Below, piece by piece: positions 16,712 through 27,132 of a DNA stretch of 64,000 nucleotides (positions are counted from its first letter, which is position 1; every line of letters begins with the position of its first letter). Origin of the DNA: Theristus sp. LFF4_11. Lineage: Eukaryota > Nematoda > Chromadorea > Monhysterida > Xyalidae. The position numbers and the translations under genes are program-made. The notes under the pieces are model-generated. The model had not been told where the DNA came from. It was given only the letters and a program-made list of their open reading frames with translations, and did no database searches. The stretch lies in the NCBI GenBank assembly GCA_030248135.1, contig JASANC010000153.1, positions 1 to 64,000 on the forward strand. Reading direction: 5' to 3'.

Positions 16712-17228
16712 TAGGGTTGTTAAAAAAACAAAAATCGTCATTTTTGTTTTTTTTAATTTAAAAAAAATTCCAAAAATCAAAGTTGTGCTAAATCAACCAG
16801 GGAGTTCGAAGAACCACATTTGATGTGCAATCGCCTCCCGTATGACTCCCGAATGGCGGAACTTTCCAAATTTTGTTTGGGTGACCTCATTTACCCCTTT
16901 TCCAAACCGTTACCACACCTCTTCTTGTGTTTTGACCCCCAAAACGTCACTAATTTTTCCCCAGCCCAAGTGAAAATACACATACCGGCTTGAAATTCGG
17001 AAAATTGTGGATGGGGGCGGGACGGCGGGGAGTAGGCCCGGAACAGCCACCCAACGAAACTAACTAAGGGACGGCTGGCAAAGGAGGAGGGGCGCGGACA
17101 CAAAAATTGCGGGGAGGCGAATCGCCTCCCCCTCTGGAAGGGAAAGGGGGCAACCAACGGGGGGGGCGAAAAACTTTGCTGGAGATGTTGTTGAAGCCTG
17201 AAATCAGTCGGTAAAACGGTCAAAAATC
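16712..17228 (+). repeat. Dispersed TAGGGTTGTT-ended repeat, copy interrupted by the satellite foldback
   Basis: Starts TAGGGTTGTTAAAAAAACAA. Its inner part near 17185-17225 (GATGTTGTTGAAGCCTGAAA, then TCAGTCGGTAAAACGGTC) is the reverse complement of 24050-24090. Other copies are at 23884-24260, 30151-30315 and about 31300-32177. Confidence 0.6.
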
Positions 17229-17315
17229 GGGGGGTAAGGGTTTTGGGGGGGGGACCGGGGGGCCCAAATAATTTTGGGAGGGTGGGGGGGGGTGTCCAGC
17301 AAATTTCGAATCATA

Positions 17316-20300
17316 GACAAAAGACCGCACGTACCAAAAGACCGCACGTGCCAAAAGACCGCAAAACCAAAATACCGCAGATTGGTGTGGAACCAAAATA
17401 CCGCACGTGCCAAAAGACCGCACGAGCATTTAGAAAGTCGGTTCCGCTTTCTGTTTCGATTTTACAATTGCATCAAGCAACATTCGTATCATTTCTTGTG
17501 ATAAATTGTGTTGTTTTCGTTTGTTCATTGTTCAAGTTCCACTTTTACGCAACAAAAATGTTTTTTCCTGATTCAGTGGATTTGGAACGCAGCCAAATAG
17601 CGTTTTCGGGGTTCAGTGGATTTGGAACACGGCCAAATAGTAAAAATGATTGTGGACACAGCCTTCAAAAACTTACTTTTGTTTGATAATTTGTAATGGA
17701 TTATCAAAATTAGCTGGGGGAATCGTTAGCTGGGCGACGTTTTCTGTTGACAGTCTGCGCGTTTCACCGTGTTTGTCTTGTTCATCGTCCTGTCACGCGT
17801 TCTCCCGGCGCTGTGCTCAACCAATTTCAACGAACTATGGCTGAATCAACTCAGTAGAACACTGGCAACGCGATGATGTGTCGTTGTTGGTTGGTTCCGA
17901 TCATTTTTTAGAAACCAAAACATCCAAAATCACAATAAATTTGTGTTTTGTCGTTTTTCACACTTTTTTATTGCAAAGCAACCGATGCTGAATAAAACAA
18001 CAACCAACCACAAACTACATATCAACGTGTCCCGGATGTTCTGCTGAGATGATTGAGCCGTCGATCGTCGAAATCGGCCGAGTAAATCTGGATCTGAACG
18101 ACGTTTTCTGTTGACAATCTGCGCGTTTCACCGTGTGTGTCGCGCGCTCCGACCTGTCACGCAGCACTGCCGGCGCTTTTCTTGACCGATTTCGACGAAC
18201 GACCGCTCAATCAATTCAGCAGAACACCGGCAACATGACGATGTGTCGTTTGCGGTTGGTTCCGATCATTTTTTTGAAAACCAAAAATATCCAAAATCAC
18301 CATAAATTTGTGTTTTGTCGTTTTTCACATTTTTTTATTGCAAAGCAACCGATGCTGAATAAAACAACAACCAACGAGAAACTGCATACAGTTGTGTTTC
18401 GAATGTTCTACTGAGATGATTGAGCCGTCGATCGTCGAAATCGGCCAAGTAAATCGTGATCTGGACGACGTTTTCTGTTGACAATCTGCTCGTTTCACCG
18501 TGTGTGTCGCGCGCGCCGACCTGTCACGCAGCACTGCCGGCGCTGTGCTTGACCGATTTCGACGAACGACCGCTCAATCAATTCAGCAGAACACCGGCAA
18601 CATGATGATGTGTCGTTTGTAGTTGGTTCCGATTGTTTTTTTGAAACCCAAAAAAATCCAAAATCACCATAAATTTGTGTTTTGTCGTTTTTCACACTTT
18701 TTTTATTGCAAAGCAACCGATGCTGAATAAAACAACAACCAACCAGAAACTGCATATAGTCGTGTTCCGAATGTTCTACTGAGATGATTGAGCCGTCGAT
18801 CGTCGAAATCGGCCGAGTAAATCGGGATCTGAACGACGTTTTCTGTTGACAATCTGCGCGTTTCACCGTGTGTGTCGCGCGCGCCGACCTGTCACGCAGC
18901 ACTGCCGACGCTGTGCTTGACCGATTTCGACGAACGACCGCTCAATCAATTCAACAGAACACCGGCAACATGATGATGTGTCGTTTGTAGTTGGTTCCGA
19001 TTACTTTTTTGAAAACCAAAAAAATCCTGAATCACCATAAATTTGTGTTTTGTCGTTTTTCACACTTTTTTTATTGCAAAGCAACCGATAATGAATAAAA
19101 CAACAACCAACCAGAAACTGCATAAAGTCGTGTTCCGAATGTTCTACTGAGATGATTGAGCCGTCGATCGTCGAAATCGGCCAAGGAAATCGTGATCTGG
19201 ACGACGTTTTCTGTTGACAATCTGAGCGTTTCACCGTGTGTGTCGCGCGCGCCGACCTGTCACGCAGCACTGCCGGCGCTTTTCTTGACCGATTTCGACG
19301 AACGACCGCTCAATCAATTCAGCAGAACACCGGCAACATGATGATATGTCGTTTGTAGTTGGTTCCGATTATTTTTTTGAAAACCAAAAAAATCCAAAAT
19401 CACCATAAATTTGTGTTTTGTCGTTTTTCACACTTTTTTATTGCAAAGCATCGATGCTGAATAAAACAACAACCAACCAGAATCTGCATATAGTCGTGTT
19501 CCGAATGTTCTACTGAGATGATTGAGCCGTCGATCGTCGAAATCGGCCAAGGAAATCGTGATCTGGACGACGTTTTCTGTTGACAATCTGCTCGTTTCAC
19601 CGTGTGTGTCGCGCGCGCCGACCTGTCACGCAGCACTGCCGGCGCTGTGCTTGACCGATTTCGACGAACGACCGCTCAATCAATTCAGCAGAACACCGGC
19701 AACATGATGATATGTCGTTTGTAGTTGGTTCCGATTATTTTTTTGAAAACCAAAAAAATCCAAAATCACCATAAATTTGTGTTTTGTCGTTTTTCACACT
19801 TTTTTATTGTAAAGCAACCGATAGTGAATAAAACAACAACCAACCACAAACTACATATCAACGTGTTCCGGATGTTCTGCTGAGATGATTGAGCCGTCGA
19901 TCGTCGAAATCGGCCAAGGAAATCGTGATCTGGACGACGTTTTCTGTTGACAATCTGAGCGTTTCACCGTGTGTGTCGCGCGCGCCGACCTGTCACGCAG
20001 CACTGCCGGCGCTTTTCTTGACCGATTTCGACGAACGACCGCTCAATCAATTCAGCAGAACACCGGCAACATCATGATGTGTCGTTTGTAGTTGGTTCCG
20101 ATTATTTTTTTGAAAACCAAAAAAATCCAAAATCACCATAAATTTGTGTTTTGTCGTTTTTCACACTTTTTTATTGTAAAGCAACCGATAGTGAATAAAA
20201 CAACAACCAACCACAAACTACATATCAACGTGTTCCGGATGTTCTGCTGAGATGATTGAGCCGTCGATCGTCGAAATCGGCTCAGGAAATCGTGATCTGG

Positions 20301-20608
20301 ACGACGTTATGTGTTCCCTTTTTGTGCTCACGACATGTGTCTTGTGCGCCGATCTGACACGCAACGCGACTCTGCCGGCGCTGTGCTCAACCGATTTCAA
20401 GGATCGACAACTCAGTCAATGATTATTGTAGAATAAAAAAGGATAGGAAGACAAAATAAACACAAAAAACATATCATAATCACGTGCGCAGTGAATGATT
20501 TTGGTGCGGTCTTTTGGCACGTGCGGTATTTTGGTTTGATAGGATCTGCGGTCTTTTGGTCACAAAAAAATCTCAAATGTGCGGTCTTTTGGCACGTGCG
20601 GTCTTTTG
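17316..20608. mobile_element. Foldback-like element: inverted CAAAAGACCGCACGTG-repeat ends around a satellite array
   Basis: The left arm (17316-17428) is built of short units such as CAAAAGACCGCACGTGC and CAAAATACCGCA. The right arm (20498-20608) holds the same units inverted (GCACGTGCGGTCTTTTG, GCGGTATTTTG). Between them lie about eight tandem copies of a 367 bp unit. G-rich blocks flank both arms (17230-17290, 20625-20750). No transposase frame is present, so any movement would need a partner in trans. Confidence 0.75.
17735..20415. repeat. Satellite array, 367 bp period, about 7-8 copies
   Basis: The marker CGACGTTTTCTGTTGAC recurs at 17735, 18099, 18466, 18834, 19202, 19568 and 19935, and as a diverged copy at 20302. 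Spacings are 364-368 bp. Inner units are nearly identical; the first and last are diverged, as expected of an array homogenised in its centre. Repeated 60-90 residue open frames on both strands are by-products of the unit, not genes. Confidence 0.93.
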
Positions 20609-21855
20609 TCCGCAAGCCCAAATTTCGAGGGGGGGGTGTGGATGGTCCAGTGTCAGGTTTTGGGGGGTGGGTGTCGCGTGACCCCCCCCCCCACCCCCCC
20701 CACGCGGAGGTCTCGGGTGCTCTGGGGGGGGTGAACCCCCCCACCCGTCATTTTTTTGTTTTTTTAAATTTTTTTTAAATTTCAAAAATCAAAAAAAAAA
20801 TTAAAAAAAGCGTGCGCCTACAACTTTAAACGGAGCAGAGCAAATCCCATCCCTCCTTGATTTTTCAGGCAACATAAATAAATTAGACTGAGACTAGGAG
20901 TTTACCAGAAGTTTCTGTTTGATTGGATTTTGTTTCGTTTCTGCTGTTTTTTTGCACTTTTATTCAATGGATTCAAGCAGAAAACTCGTTGTTGATTTGA
21001 CTTTGACGACGACGACGGCATTCTTGCGGTCGCATTGCAGTAGTGCCTGTGCATTATTTTTCTCCGGTTATGATTTTCTGAATAACTTTGTGGCTGAGAG
21101 CTGATTCGATTCAATTCAACACACAACACAACGGAAATCGGAAAAGCAAGATCGACATCCAAGATTTGAAAAATGTGCTATTTTTTGCACAGAATCACAT
21201 GTTATTTGATTTTCAAATATACATTGATTAAAGTTGACAGCGATTCGTGGTCCGATACAAATTCAAGCAACTTATTCAACTTTATTCAACATTGTTTTGG
21301 AAATTGAAAAATGAGCATTGTCTCAGGTGGCGTTTTTGTCAATTGATTCAACGCTTGCCGACTCAATGCTTGTATTTCAATTCAAAATCAAGTTCGAGAC
21401 GCCGGTGGTGTGGTGTCAACGAAGAACAACAAATATTCATAAATTGAATTGAGCTGCCAAACGACAAGTAAAACTGAATTTCAATCGCCCTCGGTGTCTT
21501 CTGTTTGACTGCTCAGTGTTTGTGTCACTGATAAGCTTGGCTTTGTCAGTTGTCACGTACACGTTCTGTTCCTCCACTGACTGCACTGGTGAGTTCGAGG
21601 GAGTTCATGGGGCGCGCATTTAGGATTCGAAAAAAATGAAAATCCAGATTTTTTTAGTTTACTGTTCGTAACTTTAAATCATAAGTCAACACATTTCAAT
21701 TTCCTAACTTCACGTCGAAGAGCAGACATTGGCTAATCTTTTTACGCAAAAAACGATACTGTTATGTTTTGGGGGGGGGGGGCGCGGGGGGCATGTAACT
21801 TTGGGGAACCGGTCAAAATTTTGAAGTTAGATAGATAGATACAGTATGGCCGATT

Positions 21856-22040
21856 AAATAAGGCAGCCCGTCAAGGCGGGATCAGTCGCAGACTATGAGT
21901 TGTCTTTTCAAAAATGCCAACATAACTCCTAATCATGTGTTCAAGGGAGCAAGATTGAACATAATAACACGAAGAATCCGTTAGTCTAAAAAACACGTCA
22001 AATTTGGCACACATGCTGGTTTCTGAACGTCTATTTTCTT
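21856..22040 (+). repeat. Dispersed AAATAAGGCAG repeat, copy 1
   Basis: Shares, with about a quarter of positions changed, the order AAATAAGGCAG, GTC-AG-CGGGATCAGTC, TTTCAAAAATGCCAA, ACACGTCAAATTTG and TGAACGTCTATTTT with 47211-47425. Confidence 0.6.
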
Positions 22041-22079
22041 TCATTCAAATTTCGCGCGCTTCTTTTTCTTAATTTAGTC

Positions 22080-22153
22080 GCGCGCCGGTTCCGGAAACCA
22101 TTAGGTATCAAACTCCGGCGGAAACGGGCAATACTGTCCCGAGCCCAATTTAC
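22080..22153 (-). mobile_element. SINE 3' fragment abutting the bHLH exon
   Basis: On the minus strand this reads GGTAAATTGGGCTCGG through TTTCCGGAACCGGCGCGC, the body of the SINE at 13018. The tRNA-like head is missing; in its place is the bHLH exon. Confidence 0.75.
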
Positions 22154-22295
22154 CCAATGCGCAGTATCGACAGCTTCGACAGTTTCTGGTCGGGCGACAA
22201 CGCCGGCACCGCGGCACGCAACCGATCGAACGCACCGCCGATCGTGTGCACCCGGCAGCGTTCGCGGGCGTTCGCCTTGACACGTCGCTCCCGGG
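22154..22295 (-). CDS. bHLH transcription-factor exon, ATOH8/Net type (isolated exon or gene fragment)
   Basis: On the minus strand, after an AG at 22297-22296 preceded by a T-rich tract, the frame encodes about 47 residues of a basic helix-loop-helix domain. Basic region and helix 1 read VKANARERCRVHTIGGAFDR with LRAAVP, the loop is ALSPDQ, and helix 2 is KLSKLSILRI. The NARERxRVHTI core, with VHTI, is what I know from ATOH8/Net rather than from Atonal or Neurogenin. The exon ends at ATTGG before GTAAAT. That donor is also the first base of a SINE fragment, so it could be SINE-derived. The frame is closed by stops directly beyond both splice sites. I found no other exon of this gene nearby, so either introns are long or this is a stranded fragment. 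Confidence 0.7.
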
Positions 22296-23376
22296 CTCAT
22301 TAAAAAATTGCAACCAAAAGACGACTTTCAGACAGGCTGACAAAACTGCCGCAGCGCGGCTGTTCAGCTTACCATACCAAAACTGTCTGGTGCTCAGAAA
22401 TGCTCAGTTCAATTTCTCACCGTCTGGTCGTCATGATGGCATGGTCACCACTAGGGTTGGCACAGGAAAAAAACGGTTTCTTTTCCGTTTTTAGAACGGT
22501 TTTCTTTAGTTTTTTCCTAAAAAATTTTTTAAACTTCGTGCTCAAAAATCACAATTCTTTGTGTGATTGATAAAATGTAAACTCTATTTTTGAAAAAATT
22601 GTGTCAAGGGTCAAGTGAAATACGATGAAGACAAGGTGACTGCTAAACCAAGTGCAGATGCGGACTGACTGACGACGTTGTAGATTTGAAACGGTAACTG
22701 ATGAAATATTTTTTTCAAACGCCATCCGCTACCGGTTTCACTTTGCAGTTCTGAAAATCTCGCCCCCTAATCGGGGTCAACTATTCGATCTCCTTGCAAG
22801 CGCTCCCCGCCCCCCCCCCGCTTCCCACACCTACACGGTCACTGCCCAGTCGTTGTTTTCAATTTATTGAACGTGCTGCCCTGTAAATAAATAAAAGCGA
22901 AATTGATTTATTTTGAAACAAAAAATTGCGTAGCACTGCGTAGCAAAAAAATAGCAAATTGGATAGTTTTTTCGGTTTAAAACGGTTTTAAAACAGAAAA
23001 GAAACGGTTTAAAACGGTTTTTGACCAACCCTAGTCGCGCCACTACTAGTGTTGCCGCGGTAACCAAGAATGACGGTTACCAAACCGTACCATCAAAGAA
23101 TTTTGAGTAAACCGCACTGAAAAGTTTTTTGCCCTTTTGATACGAAGCCGTCCGCGACGCATGAACAAACGTGAACCGCTGTAAAACACTGGTGCCACTG
23201 CGACTGAATGAAAAAAAAATTCGGCTCAGCATGAATTATTGCTTACCCAATAGCCCAATTTCAAAATGAAACAAAATCAAAAGCTCAGCTCGCTCACCCC
23301 AGCAAGCACTGCCTCGGTGTTGCACTTTGATTTGATCGTCGTTAATGGTAACTTCAATAATCTTGACTTACTTGAC
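22296..23376. other. Spacer with an inverted-repeat element
   Basis: Holds the repeat at 22452-23034 and, from 23035 to 23376, ordinary AT-rich sequence without a supported gene. Possible upstream exons of the bHLH gene were looked for and not found. Confidence 0.4.
22452..23034. mobile_element. Non-autonomous inverted-repeat element, TAGGGTTGG...CCAACCCTA ends
   Basis: Ends TAGGGTTGG and CCAACCCTAG are inverted; AAAACGGTTT motifs lie inside both ends. The terminal bases resemble those of the TAGGGTTGTT family, so the two may share a transposition source. Confidence 0.65.
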
Positions 23377-23814
23377 TTAGTTCGTCGCTCCGCGTAGCGC
23401 GGCTCCCGTTGTTCGGGCTTCGACGCCGTTCACCACCGTTCCGGTTTTGTACGTGATCGCCTCGATGTTTGCCGACCATCGCTGCCTGTCGTTCGCGCTC
23501 GCCTGAATAGTGCGGTACCAACTGCTGTAGTCGCCTCGCTTCTCAGCTGTCTCCGAACGCGGATATAGAATGCGCCCTCTCGCGTTGGTGTAGAGCGGTT
23601 TTGTCTCAGTTTTTGTGATCTCTCGCCACGTCACCTTCGGTCGCCCTCGCGCCCGCCGCCAGTCACGCTCCGCGCACGCCATGATCGCCCGCGCGGGAAT
23701 GCGGCTCGGACTCATGCGCGCCACATGCCCCAGCCACCGTAGACGTCGCAGCTGAATCAGCTGCGTGATGTCGCCCTGAGTGTTCGCCTTCGGCCCGAAT
23801 GCGCGACGTTGCAC
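23377..23814 (-). pseudogene. Non-LTR retrotransposon (LINE) ORF2 C-terminal fragment
   Basis: The 145-residue frame has the post-reverse-transcriptase C-terminal signature of LINE ORF2 proteins: LRRLRWLGHVARM, then ARGRPKVTW and a terminal DRQRW. The reverse-transcriptase catalytic domain is absent, so it is a 5'-truncated dead copy, the usual product of incomplete target-primed insertion. The frame is intact to its stop and GC-rich, unlike the flanks, so the insertion is fairly young. Confidence 0.85.
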
Positions 23815-23883
23815 GGTTTTATTTGTGACGCGATCAGACCAGTGAGTTACCCAGTTACACTACATTTACCCAGTTTAAAGTTG

Positions 23884-24260
23884 TAGGGCAACCAAAAAAA
23901 GTGATTAAAAAACAAAAATGCCGATTAAAAAAAATTCGAAATTTTTTTCTCTAATATGCTCTGAAAACCTCAATTTTGGCACAATTTTTCGAAAGTTCAA
24001 CAAATTTGTTTTTGATATTACCTCGTAAAACCTTTAGCAGTCGATTTTGGACCGTTTTACCGACTGATTTCAGGCTTCAACAACATCTGCGATGAAGTTT
24101 TTGAGCGTCCCAAAGGTTGGCTTGCCATTTCCGATGCAGATAAGGTGACGATGACGATTCGCCTCGCAATCTAAATTTTAGCGTCCTTTTTGAAATTAAA
24201 TTAAATTATATATTAAAAAAATTAAAAAAATGACAATTTTTGTTTTTTTTAACAACCCTA
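23884..24260. repeat. Dispersed repeat with TAGGG(TT)..AACAACCCTA ends
   Basis: About 380 bp, ending TTTTTTTTAACAACCCTA. It shares AATTTTTCGAAAGTTCAACA and GATATTACCTCGTAAAACC with the 30 kb copy (inverted) and partly with the 31.4 kb copy. Confidence 0.65.
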
Positions 24261-24299
24261 GTCGCGACACGACACTACAAAACAAAACAAAACCGATTC

Positions 24300-25110
24300 T
24301 GACCAGTACCGTGGGCGAGGGGGGAGTGGGGGGGGGGTAGATACGGCTTCATATTTAAAAGTACATGTACGGTGGAGGTGGTCCTCTTCCTCTTTAACAC
24401 AGGAAAGAAAAAAATGCGAAAACCAATTTGATCCTTTTTCACCTTATAAAAAAGGCTTGGCTTAGAATTAGGATTAGATTTAGGATTAGGAACCTACAAC
24501 GACTTTATTGCAAGCATCATTTGATCGAAAATCAAAAATCATTTTTTCAAAATTTTTAAATATGAATACCAATCGGGGGGGTACACCCCCCCCCCCCCCG
24601 AGCCCCCGAGACCGGTGGGTGGGGGGGGGGGGGGGGGGGCACCGTGCCACCCCCCTAAAACCGGGCACCCCCCCCCATCGGACCCCCCCCCCCCTCGAAA
24701 ATTTGCCCGACACCCCCCCCCCCCCCACCCCCCATGACATTTGGTCTGGCGGAGACCCCCCCCCCCCAAAATTTTCCGTACACCCTAATTTTTTTTTTGA
24801 AAATCATGATTTTTTGTCTATAAAGTCCATAATATAAGCTGAATATATGATAACTTGACCATCTTCATTGTAATTTCAACGATTTTGCAGCAAAATTTAG
24901 GGTTTTTCCTTCAAAATTTAAGCGAAAAAATATCATGGGGGGGGGGACCCCCCCCACAGAAAATTTTGAAAAAATGCACCCCCCCCCATGGGACCCCCAT
25001 GGGGGGGTCCCACGTTACCATAGGTTGGACCCCCCCCCCTCACTTTTTGGTCGGCACCCCCCCCCACGGCACCATACCCCCCCCCTTCGAAAATTGTTTT
25101 GGGCCCACGG
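24300..25110. repeat. Cluster of C/G homopolymer tracts (G-quadruplex-capable)
   Basis: More than fifteen runs of 7-18 C or G occur between 24315 and 25085, with short linkers such as GAAAATTT and ACACCC. Open frames rich in Pro, Gly and Arg across the block are by-products. A family-B repeat (AGGATTAGATTTAGGATTAG) lies at 24335-24520. Confidence 0.85.
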
Positions 25111-25488
25111 TACTGATTCTGACTTAATTTTTAGCGTATTTTAAGCATTACTGTTTTTATTGCTTTTCAGCGTTTTATCTATCTAATTTCAAAATTCTAG
25201 TTCGACTGCACAAGGTAACGTCAAACATTGAACTTTCCAAAAATTGTGCCAAAAATGAGGTTTTCAATTTCAGAGCACATCAAAGAATTATTTTCAATTT
25301 AAAAAAATTGGGCTTTGGGATTAAGATTTGAATTAGGTCCGTTTAAGCAATGTCCGACAACGAGCGTGTTTTACTTGAAGCGGATTTTAGAAAAGAAGGG
25401 CAACCCATTATTGTTGTTTTTTTAGTTTTTTTTTATTTTTGTTTGACAACCTCGCGCACGTTTTTTGATCACTCTGTTCTCTGTACTT

Positions 25489-26093
25489 AAAAATCATGTT
25501 TTTCATTGTTCAGCGGTTTGTTTTTATTTTTTTCATGCCGAAAACAATCGAAATCAAAAACTACCCAATTCCAAACGTTTGCATTGGCAAAAAAATAGAA
25601 AACTGAAGTTTTTTTGGTTGATTGACGACGTCGTCGCCGATAATTTTGGTTTCAAACATAAAAAAAAGAGTACCGCTGGCCGCTGCTGCGTGTTCAAAAC
25701 AAATTTAAAACAAACAAACAAAATAACGAAACTTGTTTCCAACGATTTCTACGGTTTTGATCCCGCTTTTGCAAATTGATTCATTGGCTGCGCCATGTTC
25801 ATTCATTGAAGATTGTTGACATTGTCAATAAATACTGTCACCTGCTGCGTTCTTCTGCTGTGTGCTTTGGACACACAGCAGCGGCACGCTCTTTTCATGC
25901 CTAAAGGCAAAAACTAAAAACAAATCATAGACGACGCCGTCGCAGTCAATCAACCAAAAAGCCTTTTTTAACATTGTGACCAATGCAAATTTTTGGAATT
26001 TGGTAGTTTTTAATCTAGATTTTTTTCGGCATGAAAAAAAAACCGCTGAATGAATGAAAAATGAAACCGATTAATGAAAAACATGAGTTTTTC
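25489..26093. mobile_element. Foldback-like element with ~140 bp inverted arms
   Basis: The left arm (about 25489-25640) and right arm (about 25928-26093) are inverted copies. Shared strings include TTTGGTTGATTGAC, TTTGCATTGG and TTTCATGCCGAAAA. The core has no recognisable coding sequence. Confidence 0.75.
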
Positions 26094-26151
26094 TGAATCC
26101 CGTTCCCAGGAGTGCGGAACGTGAGGAGCCGACCAATCAGCGAGTTGCATA

Positions 26152-26606
26152 CCGTATTACCTCTAATAAACCCCCATGGGGGTTTATTTCTTCAGCGACT
26201 TCTGGGGGTGGGGGTTTATTTTTGGGGGGGGGGATTAGTTTTGGGGGGGGGGGTTATTTGGAAACCATTTTTAGGGGTGAGCAAAATGGCAAAAATACTT
26301 TCCATGGCAGGAAGGAAGTCGCAGAAACTTCTACTTTTCACAGAGATTTCCTTTTGTAACAGCCTTTTGTAATGAAATTACCACTAACTCATCCCTTTGG
26401 GGCCTTTGGTAGCACAATTTCACCAATGTCACTGCATTCAGCCACTGAATTCGCTAGGTATGTGTTTCAAACAGGTTTCTAATAAACCCCCATGGGGGTT
26501 TATTTTTTGGGGGGGGGGGGATTATTTGGAAACTTGTCGAGGGGGTGGGGGTTTATTTTTGGGGGGGGGGGTTTAATTTTGGGGGGGGGGTTAATAGAGG
26601 TAATAC
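26152..26606. mobile_element. MITE with CCGTATTACC ends and poly-G tracts, copy 2
   Basis: Starts CCGTATTACC and ends GGTAATAC. The core (GGGGCCTTTGGTAGCACAAT, GCCACTGAATTCGCTAG) is the reverse complement of the copy in GARS intron 5. Confidence 0.85.
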
Positions 26607-27132
26607 TATATTAGCCAGATAGACTGTATGCATATGCATGCAATGCTAATGGTCGAATTGTTATCATGATTCATTAAATTTTTATTTTATCGATATAAAT
26701 TCATATTTTATTCTTTAAACTAGTAAATATTCAGAAAAACAATTAAAAAATGCAACAGAGACCAGTAACTTTATTATCATTGCTGTTTATGACATCATCA
26801 ATACTAGTGCAAAATCTAACCAGTTGATGTTAAAAAGATGTGGAGACGCAAGATCTCACGAGTCAAACGAAGAAAAGCGCAGGCAATTTTTAAAGCATCA
26901 CAAAATATTACACATTACCCAATCGTCTGCGGTTTTTCTCAGTGTTAGAATGTATCAACAGCGTTTCTCAGGTTGACTGTCGTTTGGTCAGTGGTTTCGG
27001 TTGGGTCGGTTTTGCTTGTCCATATGATGTGAATCGTTCTGGTCGTACGCAGTCGCGAACAACGCTTGCTTTAACCGCACTTCGGTTGACGTTCATTGGG
27101 CAAACCTAACAAGCAAACAAAAAAGCATGACG
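26607..27132. other. 3' flank of the KLHL10-like gene
   Basis: AT-rich; no gene recognised. It should contain the 3' UTR of the minus-strand Kelch gene. Confidence 0.4.

Larger units (their letters stand above)
20609..22153. other. Repeat-rich spacer
   Basis: G/C homopolymer block at 20625-20750, A/T-rich tract 20750-20815, then ordinary sequence to about 21770. A run of 12 G starts at 21770, a dispersed repeat lies at 21856-22040, and a SINE 3' fragment at 22080-22153. No complete gene seen. Confidence 0.5.

Noticed and set aside
18133..20077. Repeated 60-135 residue open frames on both strands (MLRDRSARATHTVKR type)
   Set aside because: They recur with the 367 bp satellite period and exist on both strands; they are by-products of the repeat unit.
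16500..20608. CRISPR array
   Set aside because: Repeats are contiguous satellite units in a eukaryotic genome, without unique spacers or cas genes.
24465..24495. Telomere or interstitial telomeric repeat
   Set aside because: Only a few degenerate TTAGGA units, and they belong to an interspersed repeat present three times.
24486..25144. Open frames rich in Gly, Pro and Arg
   Set aside because: They translate homopolymer G/C runs and have no domain character.
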